From Pseudomonas viciae (GTDB lineage: Bacteria; Pseudomonadota; Gammaproteobacteria; Pseudomonadales; Pseudomonadaceae), in NCBI RefSeq assembly GCF_004786035.1, contig NZ_CP035088.1, positions 460,001 through 524,000 on the forward strand: a DNA stretch of 64,000 nucleotides, written 5' to 3'. The notes beneath the pieces were generated by a model. That model ran no database searches and had not been told where the DNA came from. It saw only the letters and a program-made list of their open reading frames with translations. The stretch's first letter is position 1. Each line of letters opens with the position of its first letter. Positions 22,270 to 30,924 of the stretch are shown one piece after another. The position numbers and the translations under genes were made by a program.

Positions 22270-23547
22270 CTAAACCTGCACATTCCCCGGCAACAACGGT
22301 AACTTCGCCAGTTTCACCGCCACCAGCAACGCCACCACCAGCAACGCGCCGATGAACAGACCAACACCGTTCCACCCGCCCAAGTGCCAGGCCACGCCGC
22401 CGGCTGTACCCGCGACACTCGAGCCGGCGTAATAGCTGAACAGGTAAAGCGACGACGCCTGGCCCTTGGCTTTGAGGGCGCGGCGGCCGATCCAGCTGCT
22501 GGCGACCGAGTGGGCGCCGAAGAAGCCGAAGGTGAACACCAGCATGCCCAGGACCACCAGCCACAACGGCGTGGCCATGGTCAGCGCGAGGCCGGCCAGC
22601 ATCAGCGCGATGGTTGCCCAGAGCATTTTGCGCCGGCCGAGTTTGTCCGCCAGTGCGCCGATTTTTGCCGAGCTGTAGATGCCCGACAGGTACACCACCG
22701 ACAGCAACCCGACAAAGGCCTGATCCAGGTGATAAGGCTCGGCCAGCAGGCGGTAGCCGATGTAGTTGAACAGCGTCACGAACGCGCCCATCAACACGAA
22801 AGCTTCAAGAAACAGCAGCGGCAAGCCAGCGTCGCGAAAGTGCATGGTGAAACCGTCCAGCAGGCTGCGCGGGTGCAGCGAGCGAGGGCGGAAGTTGCGC
22901 GACTCGGGAAGAATCCTCCAGAACACCGCCGCCGCGATCAAGGCCAGGCCACCGATCACCAGCATCGCGGTGTGCCAGCTGACAAAGTCGATCAAGACCC
23001 CGGTGATCAGGCGCCCACACATTCCGCCAATGGCGTTGCCGGCGATATACAGTCCCATCGCCAGGCCGATGTGCTTGGGGTGGATCTCCTCGCTCAAGTA
23101 GGTCATTGCGACCGCTGCCAACCCGCTCAACGACAGGCCCACCAAGGCGCGCAGCACCAATACGCCTTGCCAGGTCGGCATCATGGCACTGGCAATCGTA
23201 CACGCCGAGGCCGCGAACAGTGCCGCGACCATCACCGGCTTGCGGCCGATGCGATCGGAAATCGGGCCGGTGATCAACAGGCCGATGGCGAGCATGCCGG
23301 TCGCCACCGACAGGATCAGGCTGCTCTGCGCCGCGTTGATGGAAAACTCCCGGGACAACAGCGGCATCATCGGTTGCACGCAATACAGCAGGGCGAAGGT
23401 CGCAAAGCCAGCGCTGAACAGCGCCAGCACCGTGCGCATGAACATCGGCGTGCCTTTCTCAATGTAAATGTCTTTGAGTTCGGCAACGGCATCGTCCTGC
23501 ACACGTGGCGGGATTTCATGGGCCAATGGAGCGAGAGCAGTTTTCAC
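22270..23547 (-). CDS. MFS transporter, YnfM/arabinose-efflux-like
   Basis: A 12-helix major facilitator of 425 aa. The motif A loop is GPISDRIGRKPVM, and the second half repeats a similar loop at GALADKLGRRKM. GTG 23547 (MKTALAPLAHEI) is preferred because GAGG lies 7-8 bases upstream; a TTG at 23559 also opens the frame. It resembles inner-membrane efflux proteins of the YnfM group, but the substrate cannot be told. It is transcribed divergently from a LysR gene that probably controls it. Confidence 0.85.
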   Translation of the reverse strand: MKTALAPLAHEIPPRVQDDAVAELKDIYIEKGTPMFMRTVLALFSAGFATFALLYCVQPMMPLLSREFSINAAQSSLILSVATGMLAIGLLITGPISDRIGRKPVMVAALFAASACTIASAMMPTWQGVLVLRALVGLSLSGLAAVAMTYLSEEIHPKHIGLAMGLYIAGNAIGGMCGRLITGVLIDFVSWHTAMLVIGGLALIAAAVFWRILPESRNFRPRSLHPRSLLDGFTMHFRDAGLPLLFLEAFVLMGAFVTLFNYIGYRLLAEPYHLDQAFVGLLSVVYLSGIYSSAKIGALADKLGRRKMLWATIALMLAGLALTMATPLWLVVLGMLVFTFGFFGAHSVASSWIGRRALKAKGQASSLYLFSYYAGSSVAGTAGGVAWHLGGWNGVGLFIGALLVVALLVAVKLAKLPLLPGNVQV

Positions 23548-23612
23548 GGTGGACCTCAATGGAGCACGGCCAGGCAGGCAATGGAAAAAGCATATAGCCG
23601 GCTAATGTTTCT

Positions 23613-23661
23613 ATCCAATATATTGTTCGACCTGTTTAAGACGTTTTACGACCTATTGGAT
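23613..23661. promoter_or_regulatory. Candidate LysR-regulator binding region
   Basis: Perfect 8-base inverted arms ATCCAATA (23613-23620) and TATTGGAT (23654-23661) lie 33 bases apart in the 120-base gap between the MFS and LysR starts. The left arm also overlaps the palindrome CAATATATTG (23616-23625). The right arm ends seven bases before the LysR ATG, a position that would allow autoregulation. Confidence 0.4.
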
Positions 23662-23667
23662 CGCCCC

Positions 23668-24564
23668 ATGGAATTGCGTCACCTGCGTTACTTCATTGCT
23701 GTGGCCGAAGAACTGCACTTTGGCCGCGCCGCGCTGGCCTTGGGCATCTCCCAGCCGCCGCTGAGCCAACAGATCCAGGCGTTGGAGCAGGAGATCGGTG
23801 CGCGGTTGTTCGAGCGCACCAATCGTCGGGTCGAATTGAGCGAGGCCGGGCGGCTGTTCCTTGAAGAGGCGCGGCAGGTTCTGGTCCAGGTCGACAAGGC
23901 CGCCGACGTGGCCCGCCGTGCCCAGTTGGGCGAATTGGGCGAGCTGAAAATCGGCTTCACCTCCTCGGCGCCTTTCAACTCGACCATTCCCCAAGCGATT
24001 TTCACGTTCCGCCAACGTTTTCCAGCCGTGCACCTGAACCTGCGGGAAATGAGCAGCACCCAGGTGTCCGATGCCTTGCTGGACGACGCGATCGAGGTGG
24101 GCATCATGCGTCCGTTGCCATTGCCCGACGCCTTGCAGGAAATTGAGCTCAGCCGCGAGCCACTCGTCGCCGTGCTCAGCTCCAAACATCCCTTGGCCCA
24201 GGGCCACGAAAAAGGCCTTTTTCTCTCGGCATTGGCCCAGGAGCCGTTCGTGTTTTTCCCCCGCAGCTACGGCAGCGGCCTCTATGCGCAGCTCCTGAGC
24301 CTGGCCCGCGACGCCGGCTTCAGCCCGAACTTTGCCCAGGAAGCCGGCGAAGCCATGACCATCATCGGCCTAGTCGCGGCGGGGCTGGGCGTCTCGGTCC
24401 TGCCGGCGTCTTACCAGCGCATGCGTATTGATGGCGTGGTCTATCGACCGCTGCTTGACCCGGCGGCGGTGTCGGCGGTGTGGCTGGTGCAGCGCAAGGA
24501 TCAGCGTTCGCCGATGGCGAAGGCGTTTGTGGAGTTGCTGACTAAAAATACGGCTGATGTTTGA
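23668..24564 (+). CDS. LysR-family regulator, divergent to the MFS gene
   Basis: ATG 23668 gives 298 aa. The N-terminal winged helix-turn-helix (MELRHLRYFIAVAEELHFG, ALGISQPPLSQQIQALEQEI) is a textbook LysR DNA-binding domain, and the two-lobe effector domain starts near LKIGFTSSAPFN. The open frame extends far upstream only because it lies antisense to the MFS gene. The N-terminus resembles BenM/CatM-type regulators of aromatic metabolism; the effector is unknown. Confidence 0.93.
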   Translation: MELRHLRYFIAVAEELHFGRAALALGISQPPLSQQIQALEQEIGARLFERTNRRVELSEAGRLFLEEARQVLVQVDKAADVARRAQLGELGELKIGFTSSAPFNSTIPQAIFTFRQRFPAVHLNLREMSSTQVSDALLDDAIEVGIMRPLPLPDALQEIELSREPLVAVLSSKHPLAQGHEKGLFLSALAQEPFVFFPRSYGSGLYAQLLSLARDAGFSPNFAQEAGEAMTIIGLVAAGLGVSVLPASYQRMRIDGVVYRPLLDPAAVSAVWLVQRKDQRSPMAKAFVELLTKNTADV

Positions 24565-24614
24565 GCTGATGTCGAGTCAATTGGACATGATGGGTGACAA
24601 GTCAGCCTGTTTGT

Positions 24615-24638
24615 GAAGGGCGCCGTGAGGCGCCCTTC
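24615..24638. terminator. Hairpin between convergent LysR and toxin genes
   Basis: GAAGGGCGCC, loop GTGA, GGCGCCCTTC: a perfect 10-base stem. Only short T-rich tracts follow on either side. Lying 50 bases past the LysR stop and 22 past the toxin stop, it probably ends both transcripts. Confidence 0.75.
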
Positions 24639-24660
24639 TTCGAACTATTTACCGTATTCC

Positions 24661-27600
24661 TTAGCCCTCCCAAACCGTCGCAGGCTTATTGGCGTGATAG
24701 TCATAAAACCCTTGGAGGGTCCAGGTATCGCCCTTGCGTTCAAACGCGGCGCGCCATGCGCCTCTGCCGCTGCCTGGGGATAGCTGGGCCATGTCGTACC
24801 AGTAATATTTGTTGATTCGTTTTGTCGTGGCTCTGCCGGCTCGAATGTCATCCATGATTTCTGTCACCTTGGCTCTGGCTGCTTCGGGAAAGTTGTCATA
24901 TGACATCTGGGTTTCTGCCAGTGTGCTGAGACTCATCGTAAATTTTTCTGTTGCGGTGGATGCTTCTGCCAGTACCGGCGCAGTGCTGGTGGTCGGTGAC
25001 TTGCCAGGAACCTTTTTCGTCGGGACCTGGGTCACGACTTCGATATCGAACGTGTCGTAGTTCGAGAGGTTTTTCGTGAAGTTGGTGATGTCCTCACTGG
25101 TGACCAATAAGGTCTTTCGCTGCGACTTGCCCTTGTTGGCGATGACATAAGGAATCTTATTGTTCCGGATTTCCGTCAGGAGCCCGGGCACGCGTCTTTT
25201 TTTCATCTCGTCCCTGAAGGCGCTGTACTTTTTATTCTTATATTCCAGGAGGTTTTCCGGATTTTCTTTGTATTTTTCCCTGGCGGCTTCTACTTCGGGC
25301 CCCTCCCCTGAGTACAGGTCGCCCAGCTCGGCCCAGAAGCGTTTTTCCGCGGCTTCGATCACGTCATGAATATCGCCCTGGATCTTATCCATGGCGGCTT
25401 TCTTTCGCCCCTGTTGAGGGGTGATGGTGATGAATAAGGCGCCGGTGAGGTTGTCTGTCAAGGAGGACATCATCATCTTGAAGTCGCCTTCACTGTCGAA
25501 AAGCTCTTTCTTGAGCGGCAGGGTCATGTCGAATATTTTTATTTTTTGCGGGGGCGTAAGCACGATCCCCCTTTCCTCTGCGCTGATGTCCCGGGTGCAG
25601 TAGTCGACGGCCTGCCATACGTTGAATTTGTACAGCAGGCTTTCGTGGGGGTTTTTATGTTGCGCGAGGCCGTGGAGTCTTTTGTTTATCTTTATCTGGT
25701 TTATTCGGGAGCGATAAGTGTCGATGTCGCGAACGTGGATGTCATTCATGCTCTCACGCAGGATGCGCTCGGCCAGCTCTTCGGGCATTGAGTGGATGAT
25801 CTTCTTTACCTGATTCACCACTTCCCGGGGCGGCCAGCGATGGTCCACCAGTACGCCTTCTACCAATGCGTTGTAGGTCTTCTGTTGCGGGGTTTCCGGA
25901 GTCCGGCCGAATAGACTTTGTATGATTCCGCCACCGAGCAGCCGTTTTGGCTCTTCGATCTGCCATCGGCCATTTTTCCAAGTCACTGGCAGTTGATGAG
26001 TACGGTTGTTCGACGCATAGATAATCCGTTCACCCGCTTGTATCGCTGTTTTACTGTAGCCACTCCCCAGCTTTAAATAGCCTTGTCCACCCGCGTCCCT
26101 GAACAGGTTACGACCCTCGGGTATCAGTCCCTTGCCGTCAAAGCCTTTCAGGAGGAACGGTCCCAGCTCCGGGTCAGGCATGCGCGGCAGGGACGACAGT
26201 TCTGGACGGTCCTTGCTTCGGCGTCGGGCTGCGCGGGCCATAATCAGATCCTGCCCGGCCTCAGCCATGACCTCTCCCAACCCGCTGATGAAGTCACTGG
26301 TCCACTGGCTGAAGCTGCCACCCTCGTCCTTTATTGCCGACACTGCGGCGCCTCCAGCCATCACCGGCAGAATCGCGCGGCCCAATACCCCGCCCAGGCG
26401 GCCCGCGTAGAACATGGCCATCGCCCCCGTCAGCAACGTGATGCCATTGCTGCGTCCCTCCTGGGCCGCTGCGCTGTTGCGCTCGGCGTTTGTCACCGTT
26501 AGCGCGTCAGCCGTCTTGAGCGCGTGGGTGACCTGGGTTTCGTGCAGTGCCTTGAGCAAGTCGCCTTTCACCACGGGGGAGGCGACCTTCAACGCGAAAT
26601 CATCCTGAACCCGATGCTTTATCCATGAGAAGGTGGACTGCGTGACTTTCTTTATCTTCTCGTTGAGCGTCAGGTTTTCCGCTGCCGGCACCAGGCTGGC
26701 GAGTTGATCGGCTTGTTCCATCAGCGGCAGTTGTGAAATCAGCCAGCGGGTCATTTCCAGGGTGCTGATGAGTGTCTGGACCAGGACCGCTTCCAACGCC
26801 CTTTCGCTTTCTGCGTGGATGTCCCTGAACACTTTTGCGTCCGGCGCGCCCGGCGTGTACAGCGTCAATGAAGGCCGGCTGGAGAGTTTCCTGACGCCGA
26901 AGACCAGCAGCTCTTTCAGCACACTGTCGCCCCACTGGATCTGCCGGACCACCACCTCGTGCCCGTTGACCTTGCGGCGTGCCTCGGGCGTTGGGCTGTC
27001 CAACGCTGCCAGCACCAGGTTCAGGCCGGTGTTGTCCTTGTCGTGGGTAAAGTCGCCCGAGATATGGGCGGCCCACGCTTGCGCCCGCATTTGCTTGGCT
27101 TTCAGGGACAGCCATTCGGCCTGGCGCTCCCGGGCCGCAAGACGCAACGCGGGCGGGATACGGGTACCCACGTTTGCCCTTTCAATGACCTCTACGATCT
27201 GCGCAAAGCTCAGCGGCCCCTCTTCGGTGTGGTGGGCAGCATTGCGCTCGTCCGGCGTCAGGTTGGCCATCGCCCATTCCGTCATGGACCGGCAGTCATC
27301 GAATATCGCCTCCACGTGGCCTCGCGATACACCAGACCCGAACGGCGACTCGCCGGTCGGTGCGCGCGGGTCGAGGGTCTGCCTGCGGATACACAGGGAT
27401 ACCTGGTCAGGATCGACCGGGGCGTATTTGTCCTTGATGAACCCGGCGAGCAGCGTGCGGGTCCGGTCCCGGAGGGCGTCAAGGGAAGCCAGTGTCACGG
27501 GATCTGGCGGGGGAGGGGTATCCGCCAGGGATGTCTGCAAGTCCTGTAGCGCGTTCCACCAGGACACGCGGTCGCTGCCGATGACGTTCGGGTTGGCGTG

Positions 27601-28740
27601 CAGCCAGTCGTCCAGTTTTTTCTGGTACAGCCGTAACGCGCGCTCGTCCATGGCGCCCGCCAGGTCCAGCCTATCCTTGACGTTCGCCGCGGCATCGATC
27701 CTGTCTATCCAGGTATTGATCTTCTCATCTTCTCCCGGCCCGTTCAGCAGCGCATCGCTCACGGCGGTTTTTTGCGCCGCTCGCAGGTCCGTAACCAGGT
27801 GGGCAAGGAAATCCCCGGCGATGGGAGCGGTGGTCACTTCATACTGAACGTCATCGTCCGTCTCCAGACTGGCTTTCAGCGCCGCCAGGTCAGCGTATAC
27901 CTCCAGCGGCTTACCCGGGCTGTACAACAGCGCGCTTCCCGGGTAGTCGACATTGTCACGCTGGGTCAACGCAACGGAGCCCGACACCGGCACGCTGAAC
28001 CCCCATCCTTCGGGGGTGATACTCAGGCCATAGACCCCGGGCCGGTCACGCTCCGCCAGCCTGGCGCGATCCGTCGCGTCCGGTGCCGACAGCGCATGCT
28101 CCGTTACTGCCTTGTGCAGCGGCAGGCTGAGTGTTCCGTCCAGTTGGTGGAGATCGGCCTGTGCCTTGAGTTGCCTACCGAATTCATCGGCCAGCCATTC
28201 GCTGACGCTGCGGTCCTGGCTAGGGTCGGGCGGGTTGTCCCAGAAGTCGTCCAATGCCCGCGCCAGCAGTCGTTCATACGACGCGGGAGTGATGCTTATC
28301 AGCTGCTTGACTGCTTGCTTGGCGTCACGGCTATTCAGGGCTGCCGGCATATCCGTGACGCCGTTCAGATCGGTGACGATGTCGATATTGCCCAATTCGT
28401 CGAAGAACTCGTGCGCATTGATCTTTCCTGCCACCGCACGCCAGAAAAGCCTGCCGAGGGGGACCGTTTCCGCCACCTTGCGTTTAAATGCCAGCGTGTC
28501 GGTTGTGCCCTCAGCTTGGGGGACTGCTTCGTCTTGCAGCCGGCACACGAGTATTTCGTTGATTGCCAGCTTGTTCAACAGGGTGGGGAAGGCTTTGCTG
28601 AACCAGTCATTCACGTGCTGTGCAGCCACTTTCGAGGCGCGCGGAACAGCGTCGTTCAGACGGATCATCTGTTGCTGCGAGGCATTGAGTTGGTTCACCA
28701 GCAGGGCGCTAGCGGTCTGTAACGGGTTTTTCTCCAGCAT
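24661..28740 (-). CDS. Giant DUF6543 (dermonecrotic-toxin type) protein
   Basis: ATG 28740 (MLEKNPLQTASALL) follows AGGAAGAG and gives 1359 aa; the frame opens 26 codons earlier. Blocks seen in Pseudomonas DUF6543 proteins are PGSALLYSPGKPLEVY (about residues 280-295), LTLYTPGAPDAKVFRD (about 625-640) and a hydrophobic stretch at about 763-806 (ITLLTGAMAMFYAGRLGG, ILPVMAGGAAVSAI). After GYLKLGSGYSKTAI (about 890) the sequence turns Lys/Asn-rich and is not recognised; the last 50 residues (KYYWYDMAQLSPGSGRG to ATVWEG) look like a small compact domain. No signal peptide and no adjacent immunity-like gene are visible. Family proteins are regarded as host-directed toxins or effectors; activity and export route here are unknown. 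Confidence 0.7.
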   Translation of the reverse strand: MLEKNPLQTASALLVNQLNASQQQMIRLNDAVPRASKVAAQHVNDWFSKAFPTLLNKLAINEILVCRLQDEAVPQAEGTTDTLAFKRKVAETVPLGRLFWRAVAGKINAHEFFDELGNIDIVTDLNGVTDMPAALNSRDAKQAVKQLISITPASYERLLARALDDFWDNPPDPSQDRSVSEWLADEFGRQLKAQADLHQLDGTLSLPLHKAVTEHALSAPDATDRARLAERDRPGVYGLSITPEGWGFSVPVSGSVALTQRDNVDYPGSALLYSPGKPLEVYADLAALKASLETDDDVQYEVTTAPIAGDFLAHLVTDLRAAQKTAVSDALLNGPGEDEKINTWIDRIDAAANVKDRLDLAGAMDERALRLYQKKLDDWLHANPNVIGSDRVSWWNALQDLQTSLADTPPPPDPVTLASLDALRDRTRTLLAGFIKDKYAPVDPDQVSLCIRRQTLDPRAPTGESPFGSGVSRGHVEAIFDDCRSMTEWAMANLTPDERNAAHHTEEGPLSFAQIVEVIERANVGTRIPPALRLAARERQAEWLSLKAKQMRAQAWAAHISGDFTHDKDNTGLNLVLAALDSPTPEARRKVNGHEVVVRQIQWGDSVLKELLVFGVRKLSSRPSLTLYTPGAPDAKVFRDIHAESERALEAVLVQTLISTLEMTRWLISQLPLMEQADQLASLVPAAENLTLNEKIKKVTQSTFSWIKHRVQDDFALKVASPVVKGDLLKALHETQVTHALKTADALTVTNAERNSAAAQEGRSNGITLLTGAMAMFYAGRLGGVLGRAILPVMAGGAAVSAIKDEGGSFSQWTSDFISGLGEVMAEAGQDLIMARAARRRSKDRPELSSLPRMPDPELGPFLLKGFDGKGLIPEGRNLFRDAGGQGYLKLGSGYSKTAIQAGERIIYASNNRTHQLPVTWKNGRWQIEEPKRLLGGGIIQSLFGRTPETPQQKTYNALVEGVLVDHRWPPREVVNQVKKIIHSMPEELAERILRESMNDIHVRDIDTYRSRINQIKINKRLHGLAQHKNPHESLLYKFNVWQAVDYCTRDISAEERGIVLTPPQKIKIFDMTLPLKKELFDSEGDFKMMMSSLTDNLTGALFITITPQQGRKKAAMDKIQGDIHDVIEAAEKRFWAELGDLYSGEGPEVEAAREKYKENPENLLEYKNKKYSAFRDEMKKRRVPGLLTEIRNNKIPYVIANKGKSQRKTLLVTSEDITNFTKNLSNYDTFDIEVVTQVPTKKVPGKSPTTSTAPVLAEASTATEKFTMSLSTLAETQMSYDNFPEAARAKVTEIMDDIRAGRATTKRINKYYWYDMAQLSPGSGRGAWRAAFERKGDTWTLQGFYDYHANKPATVWEG

Positions 28741-28864
28741 GTTCTCTTCCTGAGAAATTTTCGGAAGGAACAACCTATTGAAGACGCGCGAAGAGGGGGC
28801 GGTATATAGATACCGCATGGAGCGGTGTCAGGCGGTGTACAGGGATTAAGGACACATCATTCAG

Positions 28865-28889
28865 GTGGGAGCGAGCTTGCTCGCGATGA
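28865..28889. repeat. Single REP element
   Basis: GTGGGAGCGAGCTTGCTCGC followed by GATGA is one REP arm without an inverted partner, in the gap upstream of the toxin gene and downstream of the hydrolase gene. Confidence 0.8.
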
Positions 28890-28912
28890 ACCCTGCCGGG
28901 TCATGCCGACGG

Positions 28913-29890
28913 TTATTTTTTATCACGCAAAAATGTCAGGATCGCCTCGCAGGTCGCCTGGGTTTTTTCTTCCAGTACCCAATGCCCGGTATTGTGCAAT
29001 ATGAAAGAGTACGGTTGCGTAGTGATGTATTTGACTTGTTCGGCCAAGGTCTTTCCTCTCGAATGATCCCCTCCAATGGTGAGCACAGGCAGCGTCAGTT
29101 TATGGTGGGCGAACGCTTGGTTGTCATTCACATCATTCTCTAGCCAGGCCGAATAAAGCTTGAAGGCCGCCTCCATGCGTCCAGGCCGGGAATAATCTTT
29201 CACCAGCGCAGTCCGCACGCTATCCGACACTGGATGGTTGCGGGAAAATACAAAGTTATCAAAAAACATGTTCAGGTAAGTTTCTTCCCGTCCTTGGACC
29301 ATGTTCAAGGCTGCCTCGCCAAAGAAGCGAAAGTGCCATTTGCTTGCAATGCCACCTGCCGGGTCCCCGTTGTAAGCCGTTTCCCATCCCGGGATGCCAG
29401 GAATGAATCCGTCCATCAAGATAATACGTTTGGTTTCATCCGGATAAAGTGCCCCGTAGGCATAGGCAATAATCAAACCCATATCATGGCCGACAACATC
29501 GACCCGCTTGATGTTCAGGCTGCTGACCAGCTCGTGCAAATCGTGCGCCATGCTTTTTTTGTCATAGCCGCTTTCTGATACATCAGTTTCCCCCGCGCCG
29601 CGATAATCAGGAACGATAGGCGTATGACCGGCACGCACCAATTGCCCCATCAACGCCTCCCAATTACGCCAGCTTCCGGGAAACCCATGCACCAGCAACA
29701 CCGGGTTTTCGCCATCACCGCTTATAAGATAGTGAAGGCGAATGCCATTCACATAGGCATAGGCACGTGTAAACGTTGCTCCGTCGACAACAATGGTGTT
29801 TTGTTCAATAGAAGATGATGTGGCCTGCTGTCGAGAAGACACGGGTGGGACGCCCGACCAAGCTATTGCATCCATCAGTTTCTTATCCAT
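28913..29890 (-). CDS. Alpha/beta hydrolase, epoxide-hydrolase-like
   Basis: This 325-aa protein has the oxyanion-hole motif HGFPGSW, a nucleophile elbow GHDMG with Asp (as in epoxide hydrolases and dehalogenases rather than serine esterases), a helical lid and a C-terminal GHWVLEE with the catalytic His. The first 35 residues (MDKKLMDAIAWSGVPP and onwards) are polar and not a signal peptide. Soluble epoxide hydrolase is the best guess; haloalkane or fluoroacetate dehalogenase is possible from the fold. It stands alone, is more AT-rich than its neighbours and has no clear ribosome site, which may mean acquisition by transfer. Confidence 0.75.
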   Translation of the reverse strand: MDKKLMDAIAWSGVPPVSSRQQATSSSIEQNTIVVDGATFTRAYAYVNGIRLHYLISGDGENPVLLVHGFPGSWRNWEALMGQLVRAGHTPIVPDYRGAGETDVSESGYDKKSMAHDLHELVSSLNIKRVDVVGHDMGLIIAYAYGALYPDETKRIILMDGFIPGIPGWETAYNGDPAGGIASKWHFRFFGEAALNMVQGREETYLNMFFDNFVFSRNHPVSDSVRTALVKDYSRPGRMEAAFKLYSAWLENDVNDNQAFAHHKLTLPVLTIGGDHSRGKTLAEQVKYITTQPYSFILHNTGHWVLEEKTQATCEAILTFLRDKK

Positions 29891-30358
29891 TTTGGAAACC
29901 GGATTTAATTTAGTTACAGCTCATAAGGCGAGCAGGGTTGTCGAGCGTTAACCTGCAAGGTATTTGAAAATGGAGAAGCCTTTTGGCAGATGTTTAAAGC
30001 CTGAAGCCATTCCCAATCTCACCGATACTGTCGAAGATGACAGTTCCGACAAGCGGTAAGACAGCTTGCATGGTTGCGCTTACATATAAGACATCCCGTT
30101 GCTGCCTCAGCGGTCGGTTAGGCCCTGCGCTACGCTGGGGGCTTCAGGTCTTTCTCCGGAGATAACAGTTGATCGTCAAAAGAGCACTTTCTGGGGGGCA
30201 CTCATTTATTGAGTGTTATGGCTTCAGTTTGGTCTTTAAATATTTTCGGAAGTTGAGTGGTCTGCTTTCCGAGTTTTTGCCGGCGGGAGGCTGTGTCAAT
30301 CCTTGGAACACGATCCTTTCGATACTGAAACTTTGTGGTGACGGGGCGCGAACACTCC

Positions 30359-30381
30359 AAAAAAGGGCTGCTGCGCAGCCC
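30359..30381 (-). terminator. Rho-independent terminator of the APE operon
   Basis: Read on the minus strand, GGGCTGC, loop GCA, GCAGCCC is followed by six T. It lies 55 bases after the last gene of the operon. Confidence 0.85.
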
Positions 30382-30382
30382 A

Positions 30383-30407
30383 GCGGGAGCAAGCTCCCTC
30401 GCCACAA
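30383..30407. repeat. REP-like palindrome of a second type
   Basis: GCGGGAGCAAGCTCCCTCGC followed by CACAA differs from the GTGGGAGCNNGCTTGCTCGCG class elsewhere in the window but is a familiar Pseudomonas intergenic palindrome. It abuts the APE terminator. Confidence 0.65.
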
Positions 30408-30435
30408 GGGAAGCGTCGAGGGTTTCTTTAGCGCT

Positions 30436-30885
30436 TTACTGCACCTTCGCCAAATCCCCTTTCAACGCAACGCCCGCCATGATCGCGCCAGCGTGGCATT
30501 CGTAGGTGGTCGGGTCCTTGCGTTCGTTGCTCTTGTAGAAGCTGACGATGTTGGTGACGGCGTTGGCACCGGCATTCTTGGCGGCCTGGTGCAGGCTGAT
30601 CAGGGCCGATTGCAGAACCCATTCGCAGGCGACTTCATCGGATTTGTTGAAGGCGTTGGTTTTCTTGTTGGTCACCGCGCCTGGGCTGACCACGGTGACG
30701 TTGCCGGCCGGTTTGTTGCCGGCCAGGTAGAACTTCACGCTGCCGTCGATCTTGCCGGTGCGGATGGCTTCCGCGACGACTTTGTCGAAAGGCAGGAACA
30801 GCGCGGTATCACGAGCCTGGCTGATGGCCGGCAGAGTGCTGAGCAACAGGGCGGCGGTAACGGCGATTTTCTTCAACGACATCAT
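30436..30885 (-). CDS. Small periplasmic protein at the end of the APE operon ('excinuclease'-like misnomer family)
   Basis: This 149-aa protein has a signal peptide (MMSLKKIAVTAALLLSTLP, cut near ISQA|RDT). The mature part has two cysteines (EVACEWVL and TYECHAG) that could form a disulfide, and GANAVTNIVSFYKSN. Relatives in Pseudomonas are often labelled 'excinuclease ABC subunit A', but at this size, exported and without ATPase motifs, it cannot be UvrA. It starts 39 bases after the last ketosynthase with a good AAGGAGA site and lies before the operon terminator, so it belongs to the APE transcript. Its function is unknown; a periplasmic accessory to pigment export is a guess. Confidence 0.6.
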   Translation of the reverse strand: MMSLKKIAVTAALLLSTLPAISQARDTALFLPFDKVVAEAIRTGKIDGSVKFYLAGNKPAGNVTVVSPGAVTNKKTNAFNKSDEVACEWVLQSALISLHQAAKNAGANAVTNIVSFYKSNERKDPTTYECHAGAIMAGVALKGDLAKVQ

Positions 30886-30924
30886 GGTCTCCTTGACGAG
30901 GGGTAGCAGCAGTTTGAATTCGGT

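Larger units (their letters stand above)
29891..30435. other. 545-base gap with no gene recognised
   Basis: Between the hydrolase start and the end of the APE operon I find only the terminator at 30359-30381 and the REP-like palindrome at 30383-30407. Two copies of a GCCTGAAGC/GCTTCAGG word lie inverted near 29998 and 30139. A small CACTC/GAGTG hairpin lies near 30199-30216. Open frames here look non-coding. The promoter of the hydrolase must lie at the left end. Confidence 0.5.

Noticed and set aside
22384..23667. Upstream extension of the LysR frame through the MFS gene
   Set aside because: The text before Met at 23668 is antisense to the transporter and carries no LysR character.
30169..30906. 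A 245-codon plus-strand frame across the APE terminator
   Set aside because: Runs antisense to the small exported protein gene and through a terminator hairpin and a REP-like palindrome.
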